Positions 26,955-32,676 of a DNA stretch of 32,676 nucleotides are shown piece after piece. The stretch's first letter is position 1. Every line of letters begins with the position of its first letter. The DNA comes from Acidobacteriota bacterium (lineage in GTDB: Bacteria; Acidobacteriota; Vicinamibacteria; Vicinamibacterales; CAVVIG01), in the NCBI GenBank assembly GCA_025358945.1, contig JANYHS010000295.1:1-32676 (forward strand). Reading direction: 5' to 3'. Below the pieces are notes generated by a model. That model was not told the origin of the DNA. It saw nothing but the letters and a program-made list of their open reading frames with translations, and ran no database searches. The translations under genes were made by a program, and so were the position numbers.

Positions 26955-27314
26955 ATGCACGACGACATTCTGCGAAAGCTCGAGGCAAGACTCGACCGCC
27001 GAAGCTTTCTCCGAGGCTACGGTGTGGGTGTGGCTGCACTGTTGGGCGTCGCCGCCGCTTCTCCGCTCGTCGTCTTCGCGCAGTCGCCGCAGGACACGCA
27101 GGCCGACGACAAGAAGAAGACCGGCGAGAAGAAAGATCCGGCCACGGACGCGCCCAGGGCCGACGAGAAGCCGTACCGCGTGGAAGGCAAGGAAGGCAAG
27201 TTCTTCGACCGCGAAGGCGTCGAGGTCCGCGAGTGCCCCGAATGCGGGCACAACATGTATCAGCAGGGCCGCACCTGGACCTGCGAAAACTGCGGCTACA
27301 GCTACATCGAATAG
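26955..27314 (+). CDS. Small Tat-exported zinc-ribbon protein
   Basis: 119 residues from the ATG at 26955. The N-terminus has a twin-arginine signal (LDRRSFLRGYGVG, RR at 15-16) and a hydrophobic stretch ending VVFAQ. A charged Lys/Asp/Glu linker (45-90) follows, then a rubredoxin- or zinc-ribbon-like end, CPEC (94-97) and CENC (110-113) in a GYSYIE tail. Tat export suggests the metal is loaded before transport. I recognise no named family. TATATT sits only 7 nt before the ATG, so the mRNA may be nearly leaderless. Confidence 0.75.
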   Translation: MHDDILRKLEARLDRRSFLRGYGVGVAALLGVAAASPLVVFAQSPQDTQADDKKKTGEKKDPATDAPRADEKPYRVEGKEGKFFDREGVEVRECPECGHNMYQQGRTWTCENCGYSYIE

Positions 27315-27338
27315 AAGTGGCGCACGACTGGCCAGTGG

Positions 27339-27358
27339 CGCACGACTTCAGTCGTGCG
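27339..27358. repeat. Perfect 20-bp palindrome holding the PP2C stop codon
   Basis: CGCACGACTTCAGTCGTGCG, two 9-bp arms around TC. On the minus strand its ACG CAC GAC TGA is the end of the PP2C gene (Thr-His-Asp-stop). An upstream partial copy of its left arm (GTGGCGCACGACTGG) lies at 27317-27331. A decayed relative lies at 30072-30093. It is also between convergent genes and may act as a bidirectional terminator, but it lacks a T-run. Confidence 0.65.
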
Positions 27359-28163
27359 TGTACCGCGCGACAACTGCCGTGCAGTTGTCGTGGCTGCCCC
27401 GAGCCAGCGCAGCCTTGATCACCCCGTGCGCGATCGCGCGCGGTTCCTCATCCTCCAGCATCATCCGCGCGATCCGGTTCTCATCCAGCACGCCGTGCAC
27501 GCCGTCCGTCGTCAGCAGTAGTAACTCACCGCCCGCCAACGCCTGCTCGGCCACATGCACATCGGTGCGCGCTCTGGCGCCGACGACGTTGGTCAGCGCG
27601 TTGCGCATGGGGTGATGCTGCAGGAGCATGGGGTCCGCAATCGGATCGTGCGCCAGCATCGACACCATCCACGAGTCGTCTTGCGTCACCTGCCGGATGT
27701 GCCGATCGACGACCAGATACAGCCGGCTGTCGCCGACGTGGGCCACCGACAGGCGCCCGCCGATCGCCCGCGCGGCGACGATCGTCGTCCCCATTCCGGC
27801 GTAGTCGTTGGAGGCGATCGCCGCTTCGAGAATCTGGACGTTGGCGAGCAGGATGGCGGTGCGCAGCAGGTTGCCGTCGGCGGAGAGCGAGGGATCGAGG
27901 CCGAACGGCCACTTGGGCCAGTTGGGGTCTGACCCTATTCCGACCCCAGTCTGACCCCAGTCTGCCCCCTGTCGGACCCACGCGTGTTCGGTGACGTAGT
28001 CGACGACGGCGTCCACCGCGAGGCGCGCGGCGACCTCGCCCGCGTTGTGGCCGCCCATGCCGTCGGCGATCACGCAGAGCCCCAGCTCTTCCTGAATCGC
28101 GAAGCAGTCTTCGTTGGTTGGCCGAACGCGGCCTTTATCGGTGAGTCCGTAAGCCTGTAGCAC
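27348..28163 (-). CDS. PP2C-family serine/threonine phosphatase
   Basis: 271 residues with GTG start. The metal-site motifs are present: TDKGRVRPTNEDCF (E18, D19), CVIADGMGGHNAGEVAA (D34), GMGTTIVAA, SVAHVGDSRLYL, LLLLTTDGVHGVL and SHDNCTAVV. It is a stand-alone, soluble enzyme of the type that reverses Hanks-type kinase phosphorylation; no kinase gene is near. Residues 69-80 (WGQTGVGIGSDP) are encoded by a tandem 11-bp repeat. The C-terminal THD and stop derive from a dispersed palindrome. Both are signs of repeat invasion of the reading frame. Confidence 0.92.
   Translation of the reverse strand: MLQAYGLTDKGRVRPTNEDCFAIQEELGLCVIADGMGGHNAGEVAARLAVDAVVDYVTEHAWVRQGADWGQTGVGIGSDPNWPKWPFGLDPSLSADGNLLRTAILLANVQILEAAIASNDYAGMGTTIVAARAIGGRLSVAHVGDSRLYLVVDRHIRQVTQDDSWMVSMLAHDPIADPMLLQHHPMRNALTNVVGARARTDVHVAEQALAGGELLLLTTDGVHGVLDENRIARMMLEDEEPRAIAHGVIKAALARGSHDNCTAVVARYTHD
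27924..27970 (-). repeat. 11-bp tandem repeat within the PP2C gene
   Basis: On the minus strand about four units run in series: GGGGGCAGACT, GGGGTCAGACT, GGGGTCGGAAT and AGGGTCAGACC, followed by CCAAC. The consensus is GGGGTCAGACT, and GGGTCAGACCC is palindromic. Because 11 is not a multiple of three, each unit is read in a different frame, giving a Gly/Asp/Trp-rich segment without a stop. Confidence 0.7.
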
Positions 28164-28214
28164 GCACTATCGTCCCGGAGGAAGTATCGGACGGGTACGC
28201 GTGGGTACGTAGAG

Positions 28215-28652
28215 CTACTTGTCGAAAGTCGAGAGGTCGAGCGAGGCCGTTTCGATCTGCAGCGCCTTCAGCTTGGTGCCGTCGGGTATCCGAAATGGGA
28301 AAGTGCAGGAATATTCGGGCACGCTGCCGACGTCCACAAACTGAGAAGGCGTGTTGTATTTCTTGTCCGCCCCGTCGGTGACGGTCGGGCGCTTCATCGG
28401 AGAGGCCTTGAACGTTGCCGATACCTTGAAGGCGACGGTAACCATCGCGAACGTCTCGCCGGGACGCGTGACCGCGCTCACCGTGTTGGTGCCTGGCGGG
28501 CAATCGCGCAGCGACGCGCTGGCCGCGTGCTCCACCTTGGTGACCGTGGCGTCGAGCCCCGGAAGAGGTTGAGCCTTGCTGGCGGCCTGACCCGCGGCCA
28601 CCACCGCCAGCAATCCTGAGATACCGAAACCCGCGAGCAGTCTTTTTGCCAT
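28215..28652 (-). CDS. Exported hypothetical protein
   Basis: 145 residues from the ATG at 28652. The signal peptide (MAKRLLAGFGISGLLAVVAA, cut near AASKA) leaves a mature part of about 120 residues. It looks beta-rich: alternating strands such as TFAMVTVAFKVSA and FPFRIPDGTKLKALQI, with two cysteines (DCPPG and YSCTF) that could form a disulfide. It loosely recalls DUF4352-type immunoglobulin-like domains, but I am not sure. The 51 nt upstream of PP2C on the same strand make co-transcription possible. Confidence 0.7.
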   Translation of the reverse strand: MAKRLLAGFGISGLLAVVAAGQAASKAQPLPGLDATVTKVEHAASASLRDCPPGTNTVSAVTRPGETFAMVTVAFKVSATFKASPMKRPTVTDGADKKYNTPSQFVDVGSVPEYSCTFPFRIPDGTKLKALQIETASLDLSTFDK

Positions 28653-28680
28653 CAGCCCTCAGCCCTGTTGTGGCCCGACC
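28653..28680 (-). repeat. GGGCTGA-type spacer before the exported hypothetical gene
   Basis: Between the HD-protein stop and the next ATG the minus strand reads GTCGGGCCACAACAGGGCTG then AGGGCTG-ATG. The AGGGCTGAGGGCTG core matches the rplF-rplR spacer. GAGGG, 4 nt from the ATG, probably acts as ribosome-binding site. Confidence 0.45.
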
Positions 28681-29493
28681 TTAGAGTGGATTGTCCGGCC
28701 GCGCCAGCGTCCGCCACATGTGCGCGCTCGGGCTGTTGTCGTAGCCGAGGCCTTCTTTCGGCTGCTTGAAGTGGCGGCCGATGATGTCCTGGAACGGCTC
28801 GATCGAAACTTTGGCGTTCGGGTCGAACGCGTAGAGGTCGTTCACCGTCACCAGGCGCGGCTCCATGTACCACTTGTGGTTCTTGAGCATCTTGTAGGTG
28901 TCGGCGATGTACTGCGGCGGCTGATAGTCGTGCCCGAAGATCCGGTAATACTGATCCGGGTACTCGTAGCCCGCGTCATCGTCTGCGTAGAAACGCAGCG
29001 TCTGGTGATAGCGGATCGCGAACGCGCTCTTCTCCGGGATGTACGGCTCGAAGAGTTGCGCGCCCCACCAACCGTGATCCGGCTTGATGAGCGACAGCAC
29101 GCAGTCGTGCAGGAGGCACGCGAGGATGATCTCCTCGGACATGCCGGTCTTCATCGCGCGCGTCGCGCTCTGGAGCACGTGGTTCGCGGGCGCGAAGCGA
29201 AGGCGGAAGAAATCGTGGATCGTCGGCTTGTCCGGCATCTTCTCGAGGATCTTGACGTTCTTGCCGCGGCCGGTGAACACATCGCCCGCGCCGCGCCGGT
29301 AGGGGCGCGTCTCGATCTGGGCTTCGATTTCGGCGACCGTGGGGAACTTCTCGGGCTGCTGGGCGGCAACCATCTCGTCCAGCTTGTCTTCCATGTAATG
29401 TTCAAGCGCTTCGGCCTTGGCCTCATGGTCCATGAGGTTCACGGCCGCAACGCCGCCCAAGCTCGCGATGAAGACTCTCCGATCGACTTCCAT
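28681..29493 (-). CDS. Tat-exported HD-fold protein with MIOX/PhnZ-like ligands
   Basis: 270 residues from the ATG at 29493, preceded by AGGAGG; an ATG 39 nt upstream lacks this. The N-terminus (MEVDRRVFIASLGGVAAVNL) looks like a Tat signal. The HD-fold ligands are H105, H129-D130, H140, H163 and D219. Their order and spacing (24 residues from H105 to H129, 23 from H140 to H163, 56 to the last Asp) resemble the six-ligand diiron sites of PhnZ and myo-inositol oxygenase, and the local IRYH and NDLY echo MIOX IRFH and FDLY. An oxygenase is therefore possible rather than a phosphohydrolase. The substrate is unknown. Confidence 0.75.
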   Translation of the reverse strand: MEVDRRVFIASLGGVAAVNLMDHEAKAEALEHYMEDKLDEMVAAQQPEKFPTVAEIEAQIETRPYRRGAGDVFTGRGKNVKILEKMPDKPTIHDFFRLRFAPANHVLQSATRAMKTGMSEEIILACLLHDCVLSLIKPDHGWWGAQLFEPYIPEKSAFAIRYHQTLRFYADDDAGYEYPDQYYRIFGHDYQPPQYIADTYKMLKNHKWYMEPRLVTVNDLYAFDPNAKVSIEPFQDIIGRHFKQPKEGLGYDNSPSAHMWRTLARPDNPL

Positions 29494-29582
29494 GCTGACC
29501 TCCTGGGAACGGTCAGAGAATAGGCCCTTCATCCTCCGGTTTCAACGAAAAAAGGTTACATTTATGGGAGAGGGCTCAACTG

Positions 29583-30074
29583 ATGCTTGGAGTATTTCTC
29601 GCCGCAACGTTCACGATTACCAGTGCTGCGTTCACCGACGGCGGCAACATCCCGTCCAAATTCACGTGCGACGCGGGGCAGGCGAGCCCGTCGCCCGCGC
29701 TGTCCTGGAAGGACGCGCCGGCCGGGACCAAGTCGTTCGCGCTGGTGATGGACGACCCGGATGTCACGCAGGTCCCCGGCGGCTTCGTCCACTGGGTGGT
29801 GATGGACATCCCCGGAAAGACGATGGAGCTGCCGGAGGGTTTCCAGGTTGGCTCCGTCGGCGTCTCGGGTAGCACCGGCATGCGCCGCCCCGGCTACATG
29901 GGCCCGTGCCCGCCGACCGGCGCGCACCACTATCACTTCAAGCTCTACGCCCTCGACGTCGAGACGCTCGGTCTCGTGCAAGGCGCGTCGCGCGCGGATG
30001 TCGAGAAGGCGATGACGGAACACGTCCTCGCAACCACCGAAACGATCGGTCTCTATCAGAAACAGGCAAAGTAG
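29583..30074 (+). CDS. YbhB/YbcL-family (PEBP) protein
   Basis: 163 residues from ATG at 29583, with GGGAGAGG upstream. Phosphatidylethanolamine-binding protein fold: FTDGGNIPSKFTCDAGQASP, SPALSWKDAPAGTKSFALVM, DDPDVTQVPGGFVHWVVMDI and GPCPPTGAHHYHFKLYALDV, the anion-pocket motifs of the bacterial Raf-kinase-inhibitor-like group. The first nine residues (MLGVFLAAT) are hydrophobic but too short for a full signal peptide. The biochemical role of the bacterial family is poorly known. The TAG stop is the first part of a dispersed repeat. Confidence 0.92.
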   Translation: MLGVFLAATFTITSAAFTDGGNIPSKFTCDAGQASPSPALSWKDAPAGTKSFALVMDDPDVTQVPGGFVHWVVMDIPGKTMELPEGFQVGSVGVSGSTGMRRPGYMGPCPPTGAHHYHFKLYALDVETLGLVQGASRADVEKAMTEHVLATTETIGLYQKQAK

Positions 30075-30093
30075 CGCACGACTTCAGTCCTGT
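30072..30093 (+). repeat. Decayed palindromic element containing the PEBP-gene stop
   Basis: TAGCGCACGACTTCAGTCCT then GT. The first 18 bases share CGCACGACTTCAGTC with the perfect palindrome at 27339-27358, but the right arm has changed (CTGTG for GTGCG). The initial TAG is the stop codon of the PEBP gene, as TAGCGC is for map and infA. Confidence 0.6.
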
Positions 30094-30147
30094 GACGCAA
30101 GACGGCTGGCGGCGCTGGCACCGCCTCGAGAAGAGCTCGGAGAAAGG

Positions 30148-31233
30148 CTAGTACCGCTCGACGTCGGTCTTCGGCGTCAACGGCCAGACCGCTGACTTCT
30201 CGCCATTCACCGTCGTCCCGGCCTGCGCGAATGCACCTGCGAACGCCAGGAACTGGTGCGGGAAGCTGAGCGTCGGCTTCGACAGCGCTTCGAGCCGCGC
30301 GATCTGGTCGGTGCTCAGCGCGAGGTCGAGCGCCGCCAGATTCTGATCGAGCTGATCCATCCGCCGCGCGCCAATGATCGTCGACGCGACAGCCGCCTGA
30401 CCCTGGACCCACGCGAGCGCCACGGACGCGGGGCTCGCCTTCAGCTCCTTGCCGATCGCGACCAGCACGTCGACAAGCGCGTACACTTTCTCGCCCAGAT
30501 TCTGCGTCACGCGCTCACCGCGATCGGCCTTCACCGTTGCCGCGTTGTCTCGCGTGTACTTGCCAGAGAGCAGGCCGCCCTTCAACGGTGACCAGGGCGT
30601 CACGCCGAGGCCCATCTCGACCGCCATCGGCAGCAGGTCGCCTTCGACCGTCCGCTCGAGCAGCGAGTACTCGATCTGCAGCGCGACCAGCGGCGCCCAG
30701 CCGCGGAAGCGCGCAATCGTCTGCGCCTGCGCCACCTTCCACGCCGGCGTGTCCGACAGCCCGATGTAGCGCACCTTCCCCGCCGTCACCAGATCGTCCA
30801 GCGCGCGCATCGTCTCTTCGATCGGCGTGTGACGATCCCAGCAGTGCATCCAGTAGAGATCGATGTAATCGGTCTGCAGCCGACGCAGCGACTGCTCGCA
30901 GGAGGCGACAATGTTCTTACGGCCGGCGCCGCCGCCATTCGGGTCGCCCGGGTAGAGGTTGCCGAAGAACTTCGTCGCGAGCACGACGCGGTCGCGCTTG
31001 TGCGGATCGCGGCCGATGAAGTCGCCGATGATTTTCTCGGAGTGGCCCTTGGTGTAGACGTTGGCGGTGTCGATGAAATTGCCGCCGCGGTCCATGAAGC
31101 GCGCCATGATCGCTTCGGACTCGGCGACACTCGATCCCCAGCCCCAGTCCTCACCGAAGGTCATCGCGCCCAGACAGAACGGGCTGACGCGCAGCCCGGA
31201 ATTTCCAATTGTGACGTAATCATTGAGCGCCAT
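30148..31233 (-). CDS. Aldo/keto reductase
   Basis: 361 residues, a TIM-barrel NADP(H)-dependent oxidoreductase. The catalytic tetrad is D55 (FIDTANVYTKG), Y60, K88 (VLATKFF) and H130 (DLYWMHCWD). The cofactor-binding end is VASTIIGARRMDQLDQNLAA. It resembles the YajO/Tas/MocA-like group rather than AKR1-type reductases. It has no signal peptide. The C-terminus after about residue 320 is longer than usual. It has the same orientation as the upstream MBL gene, 16 nt away, so an operon is likely. The substrate is not predictable. Confidence 0.93.
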   Translation of the reverse strand: MALNDYVTIGNSGLRVSPFCLGAMTFGEDWGWGSSVAESEAIMARFMDRGGNFIDTANVYTKGHSEKIIGDFIGRDPHKRDRVVLATKFFGNLYPGDPNGGGAGRKNIVASCEQSLRRLQTDYIDLYWMHCWDRHTPIEETMRALDDLVTAGKVRYIGLSDTPAWKVAQAQTIARFRGWAPLVALQIEYSLLERTVEGDLLPMAVEMGLGVTPWSPLKGGLLSGKYTRDNAATVKADRGERVTQNLGEKVYALVDVLVAIGKELKASPASVALAWVQGQAAVASTIIGARRMDQLDQNLAALDLALSTDQIARLEALSKPTLSFPHQFLAFAGAFAQAGTTVNGEKSAVWPLTPKTDVERY

Positions 31234-31249
31234 AAACAGTCTCCGCCTT

Positions 31250-32326
31250 CTAGTGATGATTCGGCATGGTCCGCTTGCCGTCCACGACGGGTGGAAAGTC
31301 CTTCACTTCGTCGTACGCTTCGGTGATGAAACGATCCTTGCTCTGCTGCGTATCGCCCTGCGTGGTCTTGTCGTACGGCGCGGTCAGGTTCGCGGCAAGT
31401 ACGTCCTTCAGCGACGTGCCCTGCTCGCGCATCGCTTTCACTTTCGCCAGAATGTCCACCAGCATGGCGCGATACGGCAGGAGATCGTTCTTCTTGATCA
31501 GCGTGCCGTGACCAGGTACGAGCGTCGTGTCGGCGCCGGCCAGCTTCATGATGAGATCGGTCGCCTCGATCATGCCCCTGACCGAACCGCCGTTGGCCTG
31601 ATCGGCGAACGGATAACCGAAGTTGCGGTAGAAATCCTCGATGTAGATCACGTTGGCCTTGCGAAAGCGCACGATCGTGTCGCCGGCAGTGTGCGACGGC
31701 ATCATCGGGATGAAGTCCACCGTTTCGCCGTTCATCGTGAACGTCGTCGTGGCCTCGCCAGGCGCCGCAGGGTTGTAGCGATAGATGCCCACTGGAACGC
31801 TGGCCATCTCGGGCGTCGGGGCCGGCTGACCGTTGGCGCGCGCCGGCGGACGCAGCATCTCGCTTTGCAGATTTTCCTGCGAGAAGATCAACGCGCCCTG
31901 CTGGGCGAAGAACGCGTTGGCGCCGGTGTGGTCGGAGTGCACATGCGTGTTGACCAGCACCCTGATGGGCGCGCTGGTAAACGATCGGATCGCCTTCAGC
32001 GTTTTTTCGGCTACCTGCCGGTTCTCGGTATCCACCAGCAGGACGCCGTCCGGTCCGAAGAGCGCCATGGCCCGGCCGCCGGACGCATCGGGATGCGCGG
32101 GATCAAGGCCCTGCGAGCCATGGAGCACGAAGAGATTCGGCGACATCTTCTCCGTCACCATGATCTCGATCCGCTCCCAGGGCGTCTGGTAGCCGTCAGG
32201 AAACGTGAACGGGCCCTTGCCGGTCGCAATGACCGTGATGGGATATTCCGTTCGCTGCGCCAGAACCATCGCGGGAACAGCCGCCACCGCGGCCAAGCCC
32301 AATAACAACCACGCCCGTTTTTTCAC
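31250..32326 (-). CDS. Exported metallo-beta-lactamase-fold hydrolase
   Basis: 358 residues from GTG at 32326, with signal peptide MKKRAWLLLGLAAVAAVPAM (cut near VLAQ). All zinc ligands of the fold are visible: H128, H130, D132 and H133 in THVHSDHTG, H212 in SHTAGD, D231 in YIEDFYRN and H273 in PGHGT. It is longer than true beta-lactamases because of a lead strand (about 50-100) and a C-terminal helical part. Closest in style are the periplasmic quinoprotein-relay/SoxH-like enzymes. A lactamase activity is not implied. Confidence 0.9.
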   Translation of the reverse strand: MKKRAWLLLGLAAVAAVPAMVLAQRTEYPITVIATGKGPFTFPDGYQTPWERIEIMVTEKMSPNLFVLHGSQGLDPAHPDASGGRAMALFGPDGVLLVDTENRQVAEKTLKAIRSFTSAPIRVLVNTHVHSDHTGANAFFAQQGALIFSQENLQSEMLRPPARANGQPAPTPEMASVPVGIYRYNPAAPGEATTTFTMNGETVDFIPMMPSHTAGDTIVRFRKANVIYIEDFYRNFGYPFADQANGGSVRGMIEATDLIMKLAGADTTLVPGHGTLIKKNDLLPYRAMLVDILAKVKAMREQGTSLKDVLAANLTAPYDKTTQGDTQQSKDRFITEAYDEVKDFPPVVDGKRTMPNHH

Positions 32327-32346
32327 GATCCCTGCTCCCTATTCGA

Positions 32347-32676
32347 CTATTTCTGCTCGACCACCACCAGCTCGATGGCCTTGCCGGTCTCGTTGACGTC
32401 CTTATGTGTCGCGCCGGCGGGCATCGGCTCCTGCCAGTACGCCTTCCCTGTCTCGTAGTGCGTCACGGTCTTGTGCCCCGCCGGATCCATCGTCGTCAGA
32501 TCGCCCCCGACGATGCCGATGACCGTGCGGAAGCGATCGTGGCGATGGAAGGTGGACTCGGTGTGCGGCGGGATGACGCTCTTCCACGACACCGCGCGAT
32601 CGTTCTCGAATTGCGGCACGCGCGTCATCTCCGCCTTCGGAGCCTGCAGCACCAACGCCAGAATCAACCCGGCCCG
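32347..32676 (-). CDS. Exported cupin-domain protein (5' end outside window)
   Basis: At least 109 codons, open to the window edge; the visible N-terminus (RAGLILALVLQAPKAEM) looks like the end of a signal peptide, so the true start is outside. The cupin core shows FHRHDRFRTVIGIVGGDLTT with HxH, and later HYETGKAYWQEPMPAGATHK. It is a small single-domain beta-barrel, often metal-binding. It lies 20 nt before the MBL gene on the same strand. The function is not assignable. Confidence 0.8.
   Translation of the reverse strand, partial: RAGLILALVLQAPKAEMTRVPQFENDRAVSWKSVIPPHTESTFHRHDRFRTVIGIVGGDLTTMDPAGHKTVTHYETGKAYWQEPMPAGATHKDVNETGKAIELVVVEQK

Noticed and set aside
27368-27390. Perfect 9-bp hairpin CGACAACTG/CAGTTGTCG as a terminator or repeat
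   Set aside because: It encodes the conserved DNCTAVV motif of PP2C, so the symmetry is likely coincidental, and no T-run follows.
31250-32326. Antibiotic-resistance beta-lactamase
   Set aside because: The zinc ligands match the fold, but the length, N-terminal region and neighbours resemble general periplasmic MBL-fold hydrolases, so resistance should not be claimed.

Overview
The window is high-GC bacterial DNA. It looks like a member of the Acidobacteriota, probably class Vicinamibacteria. This is inferred from gene content: a secreted PF02276-type c-type cytochrome with a TPR tail, a secreted creatininase-family protein, and many short palindromic spacers of kinds I associate with that group. 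No rRNA or tRNA was found to confirm it.

Layout. (1) Positions 1-18588, minus strand: an almost uninterrupted translation super-operon. In transcription order it reads rpsL-rpsG-fusA-rpsJ-rplC-rplD-rplW-rplB-rpsS-rplV-rpsC-rplP-rpmC-rpsQ-rplN-rplX-rplE-rpsN-rpsH-rplF-rplR-rpsE-rpmD-rplO-secY-adk-map-infA-rpmJ-rpsM-rpsK-rpsD-rpoA-rplQ. This is the str, S10, spc and alpha operons joined head to tail, with tuf absent between fusA and rpsJ. Genes mostly touch or overlap (ATGA, GTGA, TAATG), so translational coupling is likely throughout. The exceptions are a structured rpsL leader, a structured rpoA leader, two AT-rich GGTAAT/ATTACC spacers and a few palindromic linkers. (2) 18853-20432, minus: pilT (type IV pilus retraction ATPase) overlapping a small protein made of two similar DUF6812-like halves. 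(3) 20509-27314, plus: ilvE, a diheme cytochrome-TPR protein, a secreted creatininase-like protein, a TPR protein with a degenerate ATPase-like N-terminus, a histidine kinase/OmpR regulator pair, and a small Tat-exported zinc-ribbon protein. (4) 27348-32676: a PP2C phosphatase, a secreted hypothetical, a Tat-exported HD-fold protein with a MIOX/PhnZ-like ligand set (all minus), a PEBP-family protein (plus), then an aldo/keto reductase, an exported metallo-beta-lactamase-fold hydrolase and a partial cupin (minus).

How the parts fit. The first half makes ribosomes, RNA polymerase alpha, the Sec channel and the N-terminal Met-processing enzyme. The second half is accessory: pilus retraction, branched-chain amino-acid transamination, a membrane sensor circuit and several exported enzymes. 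I saw no defence island, prophage, insertion sequence or CRISPR array.

The most unusual signals are: short dispersed palindromes that contain the stop codons of four genes (map, infA, the PEBP gene, the PP2C gene); an 11-bp tandem repeat translated inside the PP2C phosphatase; the exported HD protein whose metal-ligand spacing resembles diiron oxygenases; and leaders with mutually exclusive hairpins before rpsL and rpoA.
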